A stretch of DNA of 64,000 nt from an uncultured Roseibium sp. (GTDB lineage: Bacteria > Pseudomonadota > Alphaproteobacteria > Rhizobiales > Stappiaceae), in NCBI RefSeq assembly GCF_963669205.1, contig NZ_OY769915.1, forward strand, positions 1,338,001 to 1,402,000, read 5' to 3'. Below the pieces are notes generated by a model that saw nothing but the letters and a program-made list of their open reading frames with translations, was not told where the DNA came from and did not search any database. Made by a program: the position numbers and the translations under genes. This document shows, in pieces, positions 53,765 through 62,991 of the stretch. Within the stretch, counting starts at the first letter, position 1. Every line of letters begins with the position of its first letter.

Positions 53765-55171
53765 GTGAAATACAGCAGTACGCGCGGTGAAGCGCCGGTC
53801 TTGGAATTTTCCGATGTCCTGCTGCAGGGGCTTGCCCGTGACGGTGGTCTCTATCTTCCCGAAACCTGGCCGCAGTTTGATGCCGGTACCATCGCTTCGT
53901 TTGCAGGCAAGCCTTACAGCGACGTCGCGTTGCAGATCATCGAACCATTTGTCGGCGACGCGATACCGCACAACGAACTGAAGCAGATGATCGACGAGGC
54001 TTATGCCGGGTTCAGGCACCCTGCCGTGACACCACTCGTTCAGACGGCGTCAAACACGTTCATTCTGGAACTCTTTCACGGACCGACACTGGCGTTCAAG
54101 GACGTGGCGATGCAGCTCCTGGGCCGCATGATGGACTACGTGCTGGCGCAGAAAGGGTTGCGCGCGACCATTATCGGCGCCACGTCGGGCGACACGGGCG
54201 GCGCGGCCATCGAGGCATTTCGGGGCCGTGACCGGACTGACATCTTCATCCTGTTTCCAGATGGCCGCGTTTCCAGCGTCCAGCGCCGTCAGATGACAAC
54301 TCCGTCCGAACACAACGTGCACGCGCTCGCATTGACCGGAAACTTCGACGACTGCCAGGCGATCGTGAAGGGCATGTTCAACCACTTCTCGTTCAGGGAC
54401 CGGGTCGCGCTTTCGGGCGTCAATTCCATCAACTGGGCACGTATCCTGGCGCAGATCGTCTATTACTTCGTGGCCGGCGTTGCCCTGGGAGCGCCGACGC
54501 GCAAGGTCTCGTTCACGGTGCCGACTGGCAATTTCGGCGATATCTTCGCAGGCTACGCAGCCATGAAGATGGGCCTGCCGGTGGAGAAGCTTGTTGTCGC
54601 CACCAACATGAATGACATCCTGGCGCGCACGCTTGAAACCGGCCGCTATGAAAAGCGCGGCGTCACGCCGACGATCTCGCCGTCGATGGATATCCAGGTC
54701 TCGTCCAATTTCGAGCGCCTCTTGGCCGAGGTGAGCAACCGAGACGGCGCAGCTGTTCGCCAGATGATGAACCAACTGTCCCAATCGGGCAGTTTTTCCA
54801 TTCCGGAGGGCCCGATCTCAGAGATCCGGGCGCATTTCGGTGCGGGAAGATGCAGCGAAACACAGACATCCGAAACGATAGCAGAGGTCTGGAAGGAGGC
54901 CGGATATCTGCTGGACCCGCATACCGCGATCGGCGTTCACGTGGCGAAAGATCACGATGACGGTTCGGTTCCGATGGTGGTCCTTGGAACTGCGCATCCG
55001 GCAAAGTTTCCGGATGCGGTTGAAAAAGCCTCGGGTAATCGTCCAGAATTGCCTGATGACCTGAAGAACATGATGACTGCGGAGGAGCGCCAGCAGGTTT
55101 TGGCGGCAGAACAGGGTGTGGTGGAGCGATACATCGAAAATCACGCCAGGGCCGTCACCGCCAGGGTGTAG
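53765..55171 (+). CDS. thrC: Threonine synthase
   Basis: ThrC makes threonine from O-phosphohomoserine using PLP. The GTG start at 53765 gives 468 residues, the normal size; the longer open frame upstream is Arg-rich and not family-like. The PLP Lys112 is in LAFKDVAMQ. GATSGDTGGAA and TGNFGD form the cofactor phosphate site. The M16 gene begins 4 bp after its stop, so the two are cotranscribed. Confidence 0.96.
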   Translation: MKYSSTRGEAPVLEFSDVLLQGLARDGGLYLPETWPQFDAGTIASFAGKPYSDVALQIIEPFVGDAIPHNELKQMIDEAYAGFRHPAVTPLVQTASNTFILELFHGPTLAFKDVAMQLLGRMMDYVLAQKGLRATIIGATSGDTGGAAIEAFRGRDRTDIFILFPDGRVSSVQRRQMTTPSEHNVHALALTGNFDDCQAIVKGMFNHFSFRDRVALSGVNSINWARILAQIVYYFVAGVALGAPTRKVSFTVPTGNFGDIFAGYAAMKMGLPVEKLVVATNMNDILARTLETGRYEKRGVTPTISPSMDIQVSSNFERLLAEVSNRDGAAVRQMMNQLSQSGSFSIPEGPISEIRAHFGAGRCSETQTSETIAEVWKEAGYLLDPHTAIGVHVAKDHDDGSVPMVVLGTAHPAKFPDAVEKASGNRPELPDDLKNMMTAEERQQVLAAEQGVVERYIENHARAVTARV

Positions 55172-55175
55172 CTAT

Positions 55176-56465
55176 ATGAAAGTACAAACAACGGTCCTGG
55201 ACAACGGGATGACGGTCGTGACCGACCAGATGCCGTATCTGAAGACGGCGGCGCTTGGGGTGTGGGTGCGGACCGGATCCCGCGCGGAAACCGTGCAGCA
55301 GAACGGCATCACGCATCTGCTCGAGCACATGGCGTTCAAGGGCACCAAGACCAGAACCGCTCGCAGCATCGCGGAGGAGATCGAAGCGGTCGGCGGTGAG
55401 TTGAACGCGTCAACCAGCATAGAGCACACGAACTACTACGCGCGTATCCTGTCCGAAGACACACCGTTGGCGGTCGATATCCTGTCGGACATCTTGCAGA
55501 ACTCCACCTTTGATGCCCAGGAACTCGCGCGCGAGCAGCACGTCATTCTCCAGGAAATCGGTGCGGCGAATGACTCGCCGGAAGATCAGGCCTTCGATCT
55601 GTTTCAGGGAACGGCATGGCCGGATCAGGCGATCGGACGCCCCATTCTCGGGACGCCTGAAACCGTGCAGGGTTTCAACAGGGACGCACTGAATGCGTAT
55701 CTTGCCGATCGTTACAGGGCGCCCGACATGGTTCTGGCAGCTGCAGGTGCGGTTGACCACGATGAACTTGTCGCCCTGGCGCGCGAAAAATTCAGCGGCT
55801 TCAGCAACGCGCCCGCGGCAGGCGACACGACCGCGAAATATCGCGGTGGCGAGACCCTGCGCAGCAAGGACCTGATGGAAGCCCAGGTCCTCATCGGCTT
55901 CGAGGGGCTGCCCTACAAATCCGATGACTATTACACCATCCAGATCCTCGCGTCCGTTCTGGGCGGCGGCATGTCATCGCGGCTGTTCCAGGAAATACGG
56001 GAAAAGCACGGGCTGTGTTACGCGATCTACAGCTTCCACTGGGCGTTTTCCGATACGGGCCTGTTCGGTCTGCATGCAGCGACCAGCCATGACGACCTTG
56101 CTGCCCTCATGCCGATGATCGCGGACGAACTGGTTTCGGCGTCACAAACGATCACCGACGAGGAAGTTGCAAGGTCTCGCGCGCAGATACGGGCGGGTCT
56201 GATGATGGCCCTGGAAAGCCCTGCGGCACGCGCCGGCCAGATTGCACGGCAGATCCTGGTGCACGGGCGGGTACTTGGTCCGGACGAGATTTCGAGTAAG
56301 ATCGAGGCTGTCACTGCGGAAGACATGCGTCGGGTTGCGCATGAGACCTTTGTCGGCACGGCACCAACGCTGACCGCGATTGGTCCCGTGGATGGCATCA
56401 TGACGGTCGATGACCTGACGGGAAGACTGGTGCAGGGCCCGGTTTTACGGGCCGCATCCTTGTAG
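55176..56465 (+). CDS. M16 processing-peptidase-like zinc protease
   Basis: The 429-residue protein has the zinc motif H47-LL-E50-H51 in ITHLLEHMAFKGT, the downstream Glu in EQHVILQEIGAA, and GGGMSSRLFQEIREK in the second lobe. It has no signal peptide, so it is a cytoplasmic relative of the mitochondrial processing peptidase beta subunit. It is distinct from the exported M16 pair at 390-3191. The thrC-M16-GNAT order is conserved in rhizobia. Confidence 0.94.
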   Translation: MKVQTTVLDNGMTVVTDQMPYLKTAALGVWVRTGSRAETVQQNGITHLLEHMAFKGTKTRTARSIAEEIEAVGGELNASTSIEHTNYYARILSEDTPLAVDILSDILQNSTFDAQELAREQHVILQEIGAANDSPEDQAFDLFQGTAWPDQAIGRPILGTPETVQGFNRDALNAYLADRYRAPDMVLAAAGAVDHDELVALAREKFSGFSNAPAAGDTTAKYRGGETLRSKDLMEAQVLIGFEGLPYKSDDYYTIQILASVLGGGMSSRLFQEIREKHGLCYAIYSFHWAFSDTGLFGLHAATSHDDLAALMPMIADELVSASQTITDEEVARSRAQIRAGLMMALESPAARAGQIARQILVHGRVLGPDEISSKIEAVTAEDMRRVAHETFVGTAPTLTAIGPVDGIMTVDDLTGRLVQGPVLRAASL

Positions 56466-56481
56466 ACACGGAGTTTTGTGC

Positions 56482-57120
56482 ATGGCGTTGCTACGGCCGG
56501 GATCTGCACCTGACGCCGAGCTGCTTATCGAAGCGGGGGGCTATTTCATGCGCCCGCCGCTGATGTGCGACTTCAAGGCCTGGGTGGAACTGCGCGAGGA
56601 CAGCCGCGCGTTCCTCAAGCCGTGGGAACCTCTCTGGCCGTCGGACGACCTGACGAAGTCCGGTTTCCGGCGGCGGTTGCGGCGCTATTCGAAAGACAGG
56701 AAGGAAGGCCGCAGCCTGACATTCCTGCTGTTCCGTTCGAGAAGGCAGGACATCCTCGGTGGACTGACGCTCAGCAACATTCGGCGCGGCGTCAGCCAGT
56801 CCGCGACACTGGGCTACTGGATGGGTGAGCGCCACGCGGGCAAGGGGCACATGTCCGCCGCCGTCGCCATGATTCTGCCGTTTTGCTTCAACGTCCTGAA
56901 CCTTCACCGCATCGAAGCCGCCTGCATACCGGTCAACACTCCCTCCATACGCCTGCTCGAGAAGGCCGGGTTTCGACGCGAGGGCTATGCACGCAACTAC
57001 CTGTTAATTAACGGGACTTGGCAGGATCATCTGCTTTTTGCCTGTCTCGCAGAGGATCATGCTGCGTTATCAGGGAAAATTACGCCCAGCGTTGAGGGTA
57101 TGTTGAAAGAATTCTTGTGA
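56482..57120 (+). CDS. GNAT acetyltransferase (RimJ/RimL-like)
   Basis: The 212-residue protein has a GNAT fold with acetyl-CoA loop GERHAGKGHMS and NLHRIEAACIPVNTPS, as in the RimJ group that acetylates protein N-termini. GGAG lies 8 nt before the ATG. The target is unknown. It ends 1 bp before the EAL gene. Confidence 0.9.
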   Translation: MALLRPGSAPDAELLIEAGGYFMRPPLMCDFKAWVELREDSRAFLKPWEPLWPSDDLTKSGFRRRLRRYSKDRKEGRSLTFLLFRSRRQDILGGLTLSNIRRGVSQSATLGYWMGERHAGKGHMSAAVAMILPFCFNVLNLHRIEAACIPVNTPSIRLLEKAGFRREGYARNYLLINGTWQDHLLFACLAEDHAALSGKITPSVEGMLKEFL

Positions 57121-57121
57121 C

Positions 57122-60061
57122 ATGAGCCACAACCCGGTAGTTCTTCGCTCCATGTCGATTTTTTCACCGGATCAGATGCTTGGTTTGATCAGACGTACAT
57201 TCCTTGTCTTTTGTATTGTCGTCGCAGCGTTTGCAGGTGCGCCTGCGCTTGCTCTCGAACCGATCCCCGTGCCGATCGATGTCGAAGCGCTGGACGTTAC
57301 GGATTCGATCGAAATGCACCGGGATGCCGGCACCCGCCTTCAGGTCTCGACCGCCCCGGGCGCCGACGGGATCGTGCGGCGGATCGAAGTGCCCTCGCGG
57401 GACGGCAGCAATACCAACTGGGCCGTGTTCGCTCTTGCAAACACGAGCGACGAACAGATCGACCGCCTGATCGTGGCGCCCAACTACAAGCTGGATGGCT
57501 CGGATCTCTTCTGGCCGGATCTGGGGTCGTCGCGCATAACCGCCATCACACCGAGCCAGGGCATCGCACCTGTCCGGCTCAAGAGCCTTGAGGCGGATGT
57601 CTTCCTGGTGACACTGGATCCCGGTTCGATCGTCACGTTCGTCGCGGAACTGACGACGCCGAACCTGCCTGAAGTCCGGATCTGGGAACCGGACGTCTAC
57701 AAGGAAACGATCAACGCCTACACGCTTTACCGCGGCATCATTCTCGGCATCTCGGGCCTGCTGGCGCTGTTCCTCACGATCCTGTTCGTTGTGAAGGGGA
57801 CCGTGATGTTTCCGGCGACGGCTGCTCTGGCCTGGTCCGTTCTGGCCTATCTGTGTATCGATTTCGGTTTCTGGGGTCTGGTCTTCAATCTCGATGGCGG
57901 CAGCAGCCAGCTGGCGCGCGCCTGCGCCGAGGTCATGCTCGCGGCCAGCCTGCTGATCTTTCTGTATGCCTATCTCAATCTGAACCGCTGGAACATTCAC
58001 TACTCCCATTTGGCGCTGACGACGCTGATCCTGATCCTGGGGCTTCTCGGCGTCGCGGTCTGGGATCCGTCGATCGCCGCCGGCATTGCCCGCCTTTCGC
58101 TCGCTATCATTGGCGCCCTTGGCTTTATCACGATCGCGGTTCTGGCCTTTCAGCACTATGACCGCGCCATCCTGCTGATCCCGACATGGTGTCTTCTGAT
58201 CGCCTGGCTGGTCGGCTCAGGCATGACGGTGACCGGTAACCTCTCAAACGACATCGTCCAGCCGGCGCTTGGCGGCGGGCTCGTGCTCATCGTTCTCCTG
58301 ATCGGCTTCACCGTCATGCAGCACGCCTTTGCGGGCGGTGCCATCGCGCAGGGCCTCATTTCCGATGTTGAGCGCAAGGCACTTGCCCTCACCGGCGCGG
58401 GCGACATCATCTGGGACTGGGATATCGACCGGGACAGGATCTACACCGGAAACGAGGTGGAAGAACTCCTAAACCTGAAGCGTGGCGCCCTGGAAGGGCC
58501 GGCACGGGACTGGCTGGAAGTGCTGCATCCGCAGGACCGTGACCGTTTTCGCGCGACGCTGGACGCGGTTATCGACCAGCGGCGCGGCAAGGTCATGCAG
58601 ACGTTCCGCCTGAGATCCGAAGACGGCCACTTTCGCTGGTTCCGCCTGAGGGCGCGTCCGATCATCGGCGCTGACGGCGAGGTCATAAGGTGCGTCGGCA
58701 CCCTGCTCGACGTTACCGAGGAACGCACAGCCGAGGAACGCCTGCTCCACGATGCGGTCCATGACAACCTCACCGGCCTGCCCAACCGCGAGCTGTTCGT
58801 CGACCGGTTGCGCACGAGTGTTGTCCGTTCGAAGGCGGAGGAAACATCCAAGCCGACACTTCTGGTCCTCAACCTGGATCGGTTCAAACAGGTTAATGAC
58901 AGCATCGGCCTGTCGGCCGGTGACAGCATTTTGCTGACCGTTGCCCGCCGGCTGGGACGCCTGATCGGCCAGCAGGATACGCTCGGACGCCTGTCGGGAG
59001 ACCAGTACGGGCTGGTCCTTCTGTCGGAGCAGGAACCGGACAGGATCGTGGCGCTCGCCGATGCGCTGCGAAAGGCGGTTCGTGCGCCGATCACGTTCGG
59101 CGACCGTGAAATCTTCCTGACCTGCTCGGTCGGCATTGCCTTCTTCGAGGGCGGCAAGCAGGCGGTCGAGGACATGCTGACCAATGCGGAGATTGCGCTC
59201 AACCATGCCAAGCGGCTCGGCGGCGACAGGCAGGAAGTGTTCCGCCCGATCCTGAGGCCGCTCGACAAGAATATCGTGGATCTGGAAGCGGACCTGCGGG
59301 ATGCGATCAAGAAGGAAACGCTCGGGGTCTTTTTCCAGCCCATCGTTCGCCTCGAGGACCAGTCGATCGCAGGCTACGAGGTCCTGGCGCGCTGGAACCA
59401 TCCCAAGCGCGGCAAGATCGCACCGTCGGAATTCATTCCGATTGCCGAACAGTCCGGGCTGATCAACGAACTGGGGATGTATGTCCTCGACAAGGGCGCA
59501 CAGCAGCTGGCGTTCTGGCAGCGCGAATATCCGATGCAGCGGCCGCTGTTCGTGTCCGTCAACCTGTCGTCGAGACAGCTGCTGAAGCAGGATCTCATCA
59601 ACGACGTGAAAGCCGTCCTGTCGAGAACCTCGCTTGAACCGGGAACGCTGAAGCTGGAGCTGACCGAATCGCTGGTCATGTCCAACCCGGAATACTCGGC
59701 AAAGGTGCTTGAACGGCTTCGTGGCCTGGGGGCCGGCCTGTCGCTCGACGACTTCGGAACCGGCCATTCATCGCTGTCCTACCTGCAGCGTTTCCCGTTC
59801 GACACGATCAAGATCGACCAGTCGTTCGTGAAGCCGAACAACACCTCTGCAAGGTCGGTGCTCCTGGGCACAATTGTCGCCATGGGGCACGATCTGGGCA
59901 TGTCTGTTGTTGCCGAAGGAGCGGAAAGCGAGGGAGATGCGCTGGAGCTCTATCAGCTCGGCTGCGAGTACGCCCAGGGTTTCTTCTTCGGGGAAGCGAT
60001 GTCTGCTTCCGAAGCCACCAAGATGCTTCGGAAAATGCCGGCCGAAGCCGAAAGCGCCTGA
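57122..60061 (+). CDS. 7TM-sensor PAS-GGDEF-EAL protein with degenerate GGDEF
   Basis: The 979-residue protein has a signal segment, an extracytoplasmic domain (about 45-195) and seven to eight helices (about 200-410), like 7TMR-DISM receptors. A PAS domain (about 425-545) follows. The GGDEF motif is SGDQY at 625-629, so cyclase activity is unlikely. The EAL motif is EVL (Glu753), with NLSS, ELTES, DDFGTGHSS and KIDQSF intact, so it is probably a phosphodiesterase whose GGDEF may bind GTP as a regulator. Its TGA stop shares its last base with an inverted-repeat element. Confidence 0.92.
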   Translation: MSHNPVVLRSMSIFSPDQMLGLIRRTFLVFCIVVAAFAGAPALALEPIPVPIDVEALDVTDSIEMHRDAGTRLQVSTAPGADGIVRRIEVPSRDGSNTNWAVFALANTSDEQIDRLIVAPNYKLDGSDLFWPDLGSSRITAITPSQGIAPVRLKSLEADVFLVTLDPGSIVTFVAELTTPNLPEVRIWEPDVYKETINAYTLYRGIILGISGLLALFLTILFVVKGTVMFPATAALAWSVLAYLCIDFGFWGLVFNLDGGSSQLARACAEVMLAASLLIFLYAYLNLNRWNIHYSHLALTTLILILGLLGVAVWDPSIAAGIARLSLAIIGALGFITIAVLAFQHYDRAILLIPTWCLLIAWLVGSGMTVTGNLSNDIVQPALGGGLVLIVLLIGFTVMQHAFAGGAIAQGLISDVERKALALTGAGDIIWDWDIDRDRIYTGNEVEELLNLKRGALEGPARDWLEVLHPQDRDRFRATLDAVIDQRRGKVMQTFRLRSEDGHFRWFRLRARPIIGADGEVIRCVGTLLDVTEERTAEERLLHDAVHDNLTGLPNRELFVDRLRTSVVRSKAEETSKPTLLVLNLDRFKQVNDSIGLSAGDSILLTVARRLGRLIGQQDTLGRLSGDQYGLVLLSEQEPDRIVALADALRKAVRAPITFGDREIFLTCSVGIAFFEGGKQAVEDMLTNAEIALNHAKRLGGDRQEVFRPILRPLDKNIVDLEADLRDAIKKETLGVFFQPIVRLEDQSIAGYEVLARWNHPKRGKIAPSEFIPIAEQSGLINELGMYVLDKGAQQLAFWQREYPMQRPLFVSVNLSSRQLLKQDLINDVKAVLSRTSLEPGTLKLELTESLVMSNPEYSAKVLERLRGLGAGLSLDDFGTGHSSLSYLQRFPFDTIKIDQSFVKPNNTSARSVLLGTIVAMGHDLGMSVVAEGAESEGDALELYQLGCEYAQGFFFGEAMSASEATKMLRKMPAEAESA

Positions 60062-60590
60062 TACCAACCTACATAGATAGAAACCCATTTCATGGCATCA
60101 AACCGGTCCACTCGGTCAGGCGTGGCGCGCAGCGCGATGCCGGCGCATCGGGCAAGCGCCGCAACGCAGCCGATGGCCGGTTTCATGCCACCGGAGGCCG
60201 GGTTCTCTTGCCCCAATGCCGCGTTGCGATTTGCTTGAAGTGCCGGCACTAGGGTACGGACTCATAAATGAAGACAATTTGGTTTGGATCGTTTTGACCA
60301 ACTGCGAGGAGCGAAAGCGCAGGAAATGTGATTCATTTTCAAGCCTTTCGCGACGCGGCAGATGGTCAAAACGGCCAAATCCGAAGGACGGCAAAATGGC
60401 TTCACCTCGCAGCGTCACCGCGCTTGACCGGGCAAAAAGCCCGCTCTGCGCACGCTTCCTCGCGAGATTTTGCCATTTCTGCCGCCAAATCGGCTTCATT
60501 TATGGGTCCGTACCCTAGCGCGCAAACCGCGCCTTGCCTTGTGGCAAAACAATCCCGGTGAAATGGGTTTCTATCTATGACGGTTGGTAT
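60061..60590. repeat. Outer inverted-repeat element interrupted by the 264-bp repeat
   Basis: Terminal inverted repeats of 32 bp at 60061-60092 and 60559-60590, starting ATACCAACC, match at 30 positions. A subterminal inverted pair (GGCATCAAACCGG and its near complement) lies inside the left half. Without the nested copy at 60252-60515 it would be about 264 bp. It has no gene and abuts the stop of the EAL gene. It is most simply an inactive or non-autonomous element of a different family that was later invaded. Confidence 0.85.
60252..60515 (+). repeat. MITE-like 264-bp repeat, copy 3 (nested)
   Basis: An intact copy flanked by CTAG at 60249-60252 and 60515-60518. The termini read GGGTACGGAC and GTCCGTACCC, perfect complements over the outer ten bases. 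The internal hairpin is CGGGC-AAAAA-GCCCG. It interrupts the outer inverted-repeat element, so it is the younger of the two. It is in the same orientation as copies 1 and 2. Confidence 0.92.
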
Positions 60591-60617
60591 GAGCCGCCTG
60601 CCCGCACGAAGACACTG

Positions 60618-61541
60618 TCAGGGGACCAGAACGGGTACGGTTTTTTCGGTCTTCCGGATATCGATGGGTGTCGCGCCGAAGGGATCGCCGTCGATCTGGG
60701 CTGCGACCGGCTGTTCAGCACTGATCCTGGCGGTTGAAAACGGACGCACGGCCGCTCCCTTTGCCTTGTGGATCCGGCCCATCATCAGCGCAATGCCATA
60801 TTGAAGGGATGACCACGGGTCGTCCCGTTCAAGCACGAGCATGTGCAGATCCGGATCGGTCGCGCCGCCCGGGCAGATGACGAATGGGCCGCCGTAGTGG
60901 CGCGCGTTGCTGGCAACGGCGAACTTTCCCGAGAGCGTTTCGCCATCAAGCAGAATGTTCAGCTTCGTTGCCTTGCGTTTGAACGCGATCTTGAGCGCCG
61001 TGATCACATAGGCCAGCTTGCCGAGCTTTCTCTTGAGGGCGAGCGGGACCGCGTGAACGACCTCCGCGTCGAAACCGCTGGACGCCATCAGCACGAATGG
61101 CCTGCCGTTGGCCAGGCCGAAGTGGAGCGGTTTTGTATCCTGCCGCCAGATCATCTCGGCAATCGCGCGCGGGTTTCGCGGCAGATCAAGTTCCAGGGCC
61201 AGGACATTTGCGGTCCCGAACGGGATAACGGCGAGCTGCGGCGGGTCGGGATGGTTCTGCAGGCCGGTCAGTGCCTCGTTGATCGACCCGTCACCGCCTG
61301 CAACAACGAGTGTGCGGACGTTGAAATCGGGGTCGGCGCAGGTCTCGCCGATCTCTCCTGCGTGTTTCGTCAACCTGATGATCGTCCGGAACCCCAGGTC
61401 CTCCAGGCGGTTGCGCACACTGTCCAGGAAATCGGCATTGTATCCGCCCGATGTCGGATTCGCCATGATGAGGACAGAACCGGGCATGTCCGGTGCCGAT
61501 CGGCGCTTGGAAATTGGGGCGGACCACCAGAATACTCTCAC
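60618..61541 (-). CDS. Diacylglycerol/lipid kinase family protein
   Basis: This DAGK-family protein has the nucleotide motif GGDGSINEAL and GTANVLALEL. The C-terminal part has VICPGGATDPDLHM. GTG at 61541 has AGAGGA 6 nt upstream; an ATG at 61487, just before VLIMANPTSGG, is the other candidate and lacks a clear site. It probably phosphorylates diacylglycerol or a related lipid. It lies just past the nested repeats. Confidence 0.85.
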   Translation of the reverse strand: MRVFWWSAPISKRRSAPDMPGSVLIMANPTSGGYNADFLDSVRNRLEDLGFRTIIRLTKHAGEIGETCADPDFNVRTLVVAGGDGSINEALTGLQNHPDPPQLAVIPFGTANVLALELDLPRNPRAIAEMIWRQDTKPLHFGLANGRPFVLMASSGFDAEVVHAVPLALKRKLGKLAYVITALKIAFKRKATKLNILLDGETLSGKFAVASNARHYGGPFVICPGGATDPDLHMLVLERDDPWSSLQYGIALMMGRIHKAKGAAVRPFSTARISAEQPVAAQIDGDPFGATPIDIRKTEKTVPVLVP

Positions 61542-61572
61542 ACAATGTCCTCTTTCGACCGGAAAGTGAAAA

Positions 61573-62025
61573 TCAGCCGCCGTTCTTATAGGGGGCCATG
61601 CCCCCGCGCGCCAGTTCATCTGCACGTTCGTTGTCAGGATGACCTGCATGGCCCTTGACCCAATGCCAGGTCACGTCATGGCGCTGTTGCGCTTCGTCGA
61701 GGGCTTGCCACAGATCCGCGTTTTTCACCGGCTTGTTGGTGCTCGTGCGCCAGTTCTTGCGCTTCCATCCCTCCAGCCATTCGCGAATGCCGCTGCGCAC
61801 GTAGGTGCTGTCGGTGTAAAGGTCGATGGCGCAGGGCCGCTTGAGGGCGTTCAGGGCTTCGATGGCCGCCGTCAGCTCCATGCGGTTGTTGGTGGTTTCA
61901 GGTTCGCCGCCCTTCAGTTCCTTCTCGTGTTCACCGAAGCGCAGGAGCACTCCCCAGCCACCCGGTCCGGGATTGCCCGAGCACGCGCCATCCGTGAAAA
62001 TCGTCACGCGGTTCTGAGCCGTCAT
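61573..62025 (-). CDS. rnhA: Ribonuclease HI
   Basis: RNase HI cuts RNA in RNA-DNA hybrids. The 150-residue protein has the full catalytic set: Asp12 (TDGACSGNPG), Glu50, Asp72 and Asp136, with His126 in VKGHAGH. The ATG overlaps the thrB stop by 4 bp (ATGA). Confidence 0.97.
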   Translation of the reverse strand: MTAQNRVTIFTDGACSGNPGPGGWGVLLRFGEHEKELKGGEPETTNNRMELTAAIEALNALKRPCAIDLYTDSTYVRSGIREWLEGWKRKNWRTSTNKPVKNADLWQALDEAQQRHDVTWHWVKGHAGHPDNERADELARGGMAPYKNGG

Positions 62026-62987
62026 CGTTCCAGTCCGTAGGCCTGTGTTCCTTCGATCGTCTGGTGAAATCGAAGCTTCTTCAGATATTCAAGCGGATCC
62101 TTGGGGGTGACGAGCGCGCCTTCGGGCACACTCAGCCAGTCGAACAGCCGGGTGAGCAGGAATCTCAGGGCAGCCCCCCGGCACAGCGTCGGCAAGGACG
62201 CGTATTCGTCCGCTTCCAGGGGCCGCACGCTGGTATAGCCCTTCAGAAGGGCCCGCGCCTTGGTCACGTTGAAGGATAGGTCCTTCTCGAAGCACCAGGC
62301 ATTCAGGCAGATTGCGATGTCATAGGCCAGCGCGTCGTTGCAGGCGAAGTAGAAGTCGATCAGGCCGGAAAGCTCGTCGCCGAGAAAGAACACGTTGTCC
62401 GGAAACAGATCCGCGTGAATGACACCGTTCGGCAGATTGTCCGGCCAGGCCTTTTCCAGGTGATCCAGTTCGGTTGCGATTTCGGTTCCCAGCCCGGGAA
62501 GGACGTCGTCGCTCCGGTCGCTGCACTGGTCGAACAGCGGCCGCCAGCCGTCGACGTTGAGCGCATTGGTCCGGAACCCTGCGTAGTCGCGTCCGTCCAG
62601 ATGCAGTTCGGCCATCGCCTTGCCGAGCTCGGCGCAGTGTTCGACCCGCGGTCTCTTGACCCACATCCCTTCCAGAAAGGTGACGAGCGCGGCGGGCCGT
62701 CCAGCCAGTTCGCCAAGCAGTTTTCCGTCCTTTGAGGCAACAGGAGTCGGACAGGAAAGACCCTTGCCGGCCAGGTGCTGGAGCAGGTTCAGGAAAAACG
62801 GCAGATCGTCCGGGTTCACACGCTTTTCGTAGAGCGTGAGGATGTAGGAGGCCTTGTCCGTGTGAACCAGAAAGTTGCTGTTCTCGACGCCTTCGGCAAT
62901 GCCCTTGAAGGAGAGCAGGCGCCCGACATCGTAAGAGCCGATGAAGGCCTGCAGCTCCTCATCGGTCACTTCGGTATATACGGCCAT
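62022..62987 (-). CDS. thrB: Homoserine kinase (ThrB, APH-like type)
   Basis: ThrB phosphorylates homoserine, feeding ThrC. The 321-residue protein is of the aminoglycoside-phosphotransferase-like type, with EGVENSNFLV near residue 33, VIHADLFPDNV (catalytic Asp) and LIDFYFACND. The ATG at 62987 is used; the preceding in-frame codons overlap ispH and are not family-like. It is coupled to rnhA. Confidence 0.95.
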   Translation of the reverse strand: MAVYTEVTDEELQAFIGSYDVGRLLSFKGIAEGVENSNFLVHTDKASYILTLYEKRVNPDDLPFFLNLLQHLAGKGLSCPTPVASKDGKLLGELAGRPAALVTFLEGMWVKRPRVEHCAELGKAMAELHLDGRDYAGFRTNALNVDGWRPLFDQCSDRSDDVLPGLGTEIATELDHLEKAWPDNLPNGVIHADLFPDNVFFLGDELSGLIDFYFACNDALAYDIAICLNAWCFEKDLSFNVTKARALLKGYTSVRPLEADEYASLPTLCRGAALRFLLTRLFDWLSVPEGALVTPKDPLEYLKKLRFHQTIEGTQAYGLER

Positions 62988-62991
62988 CTTG

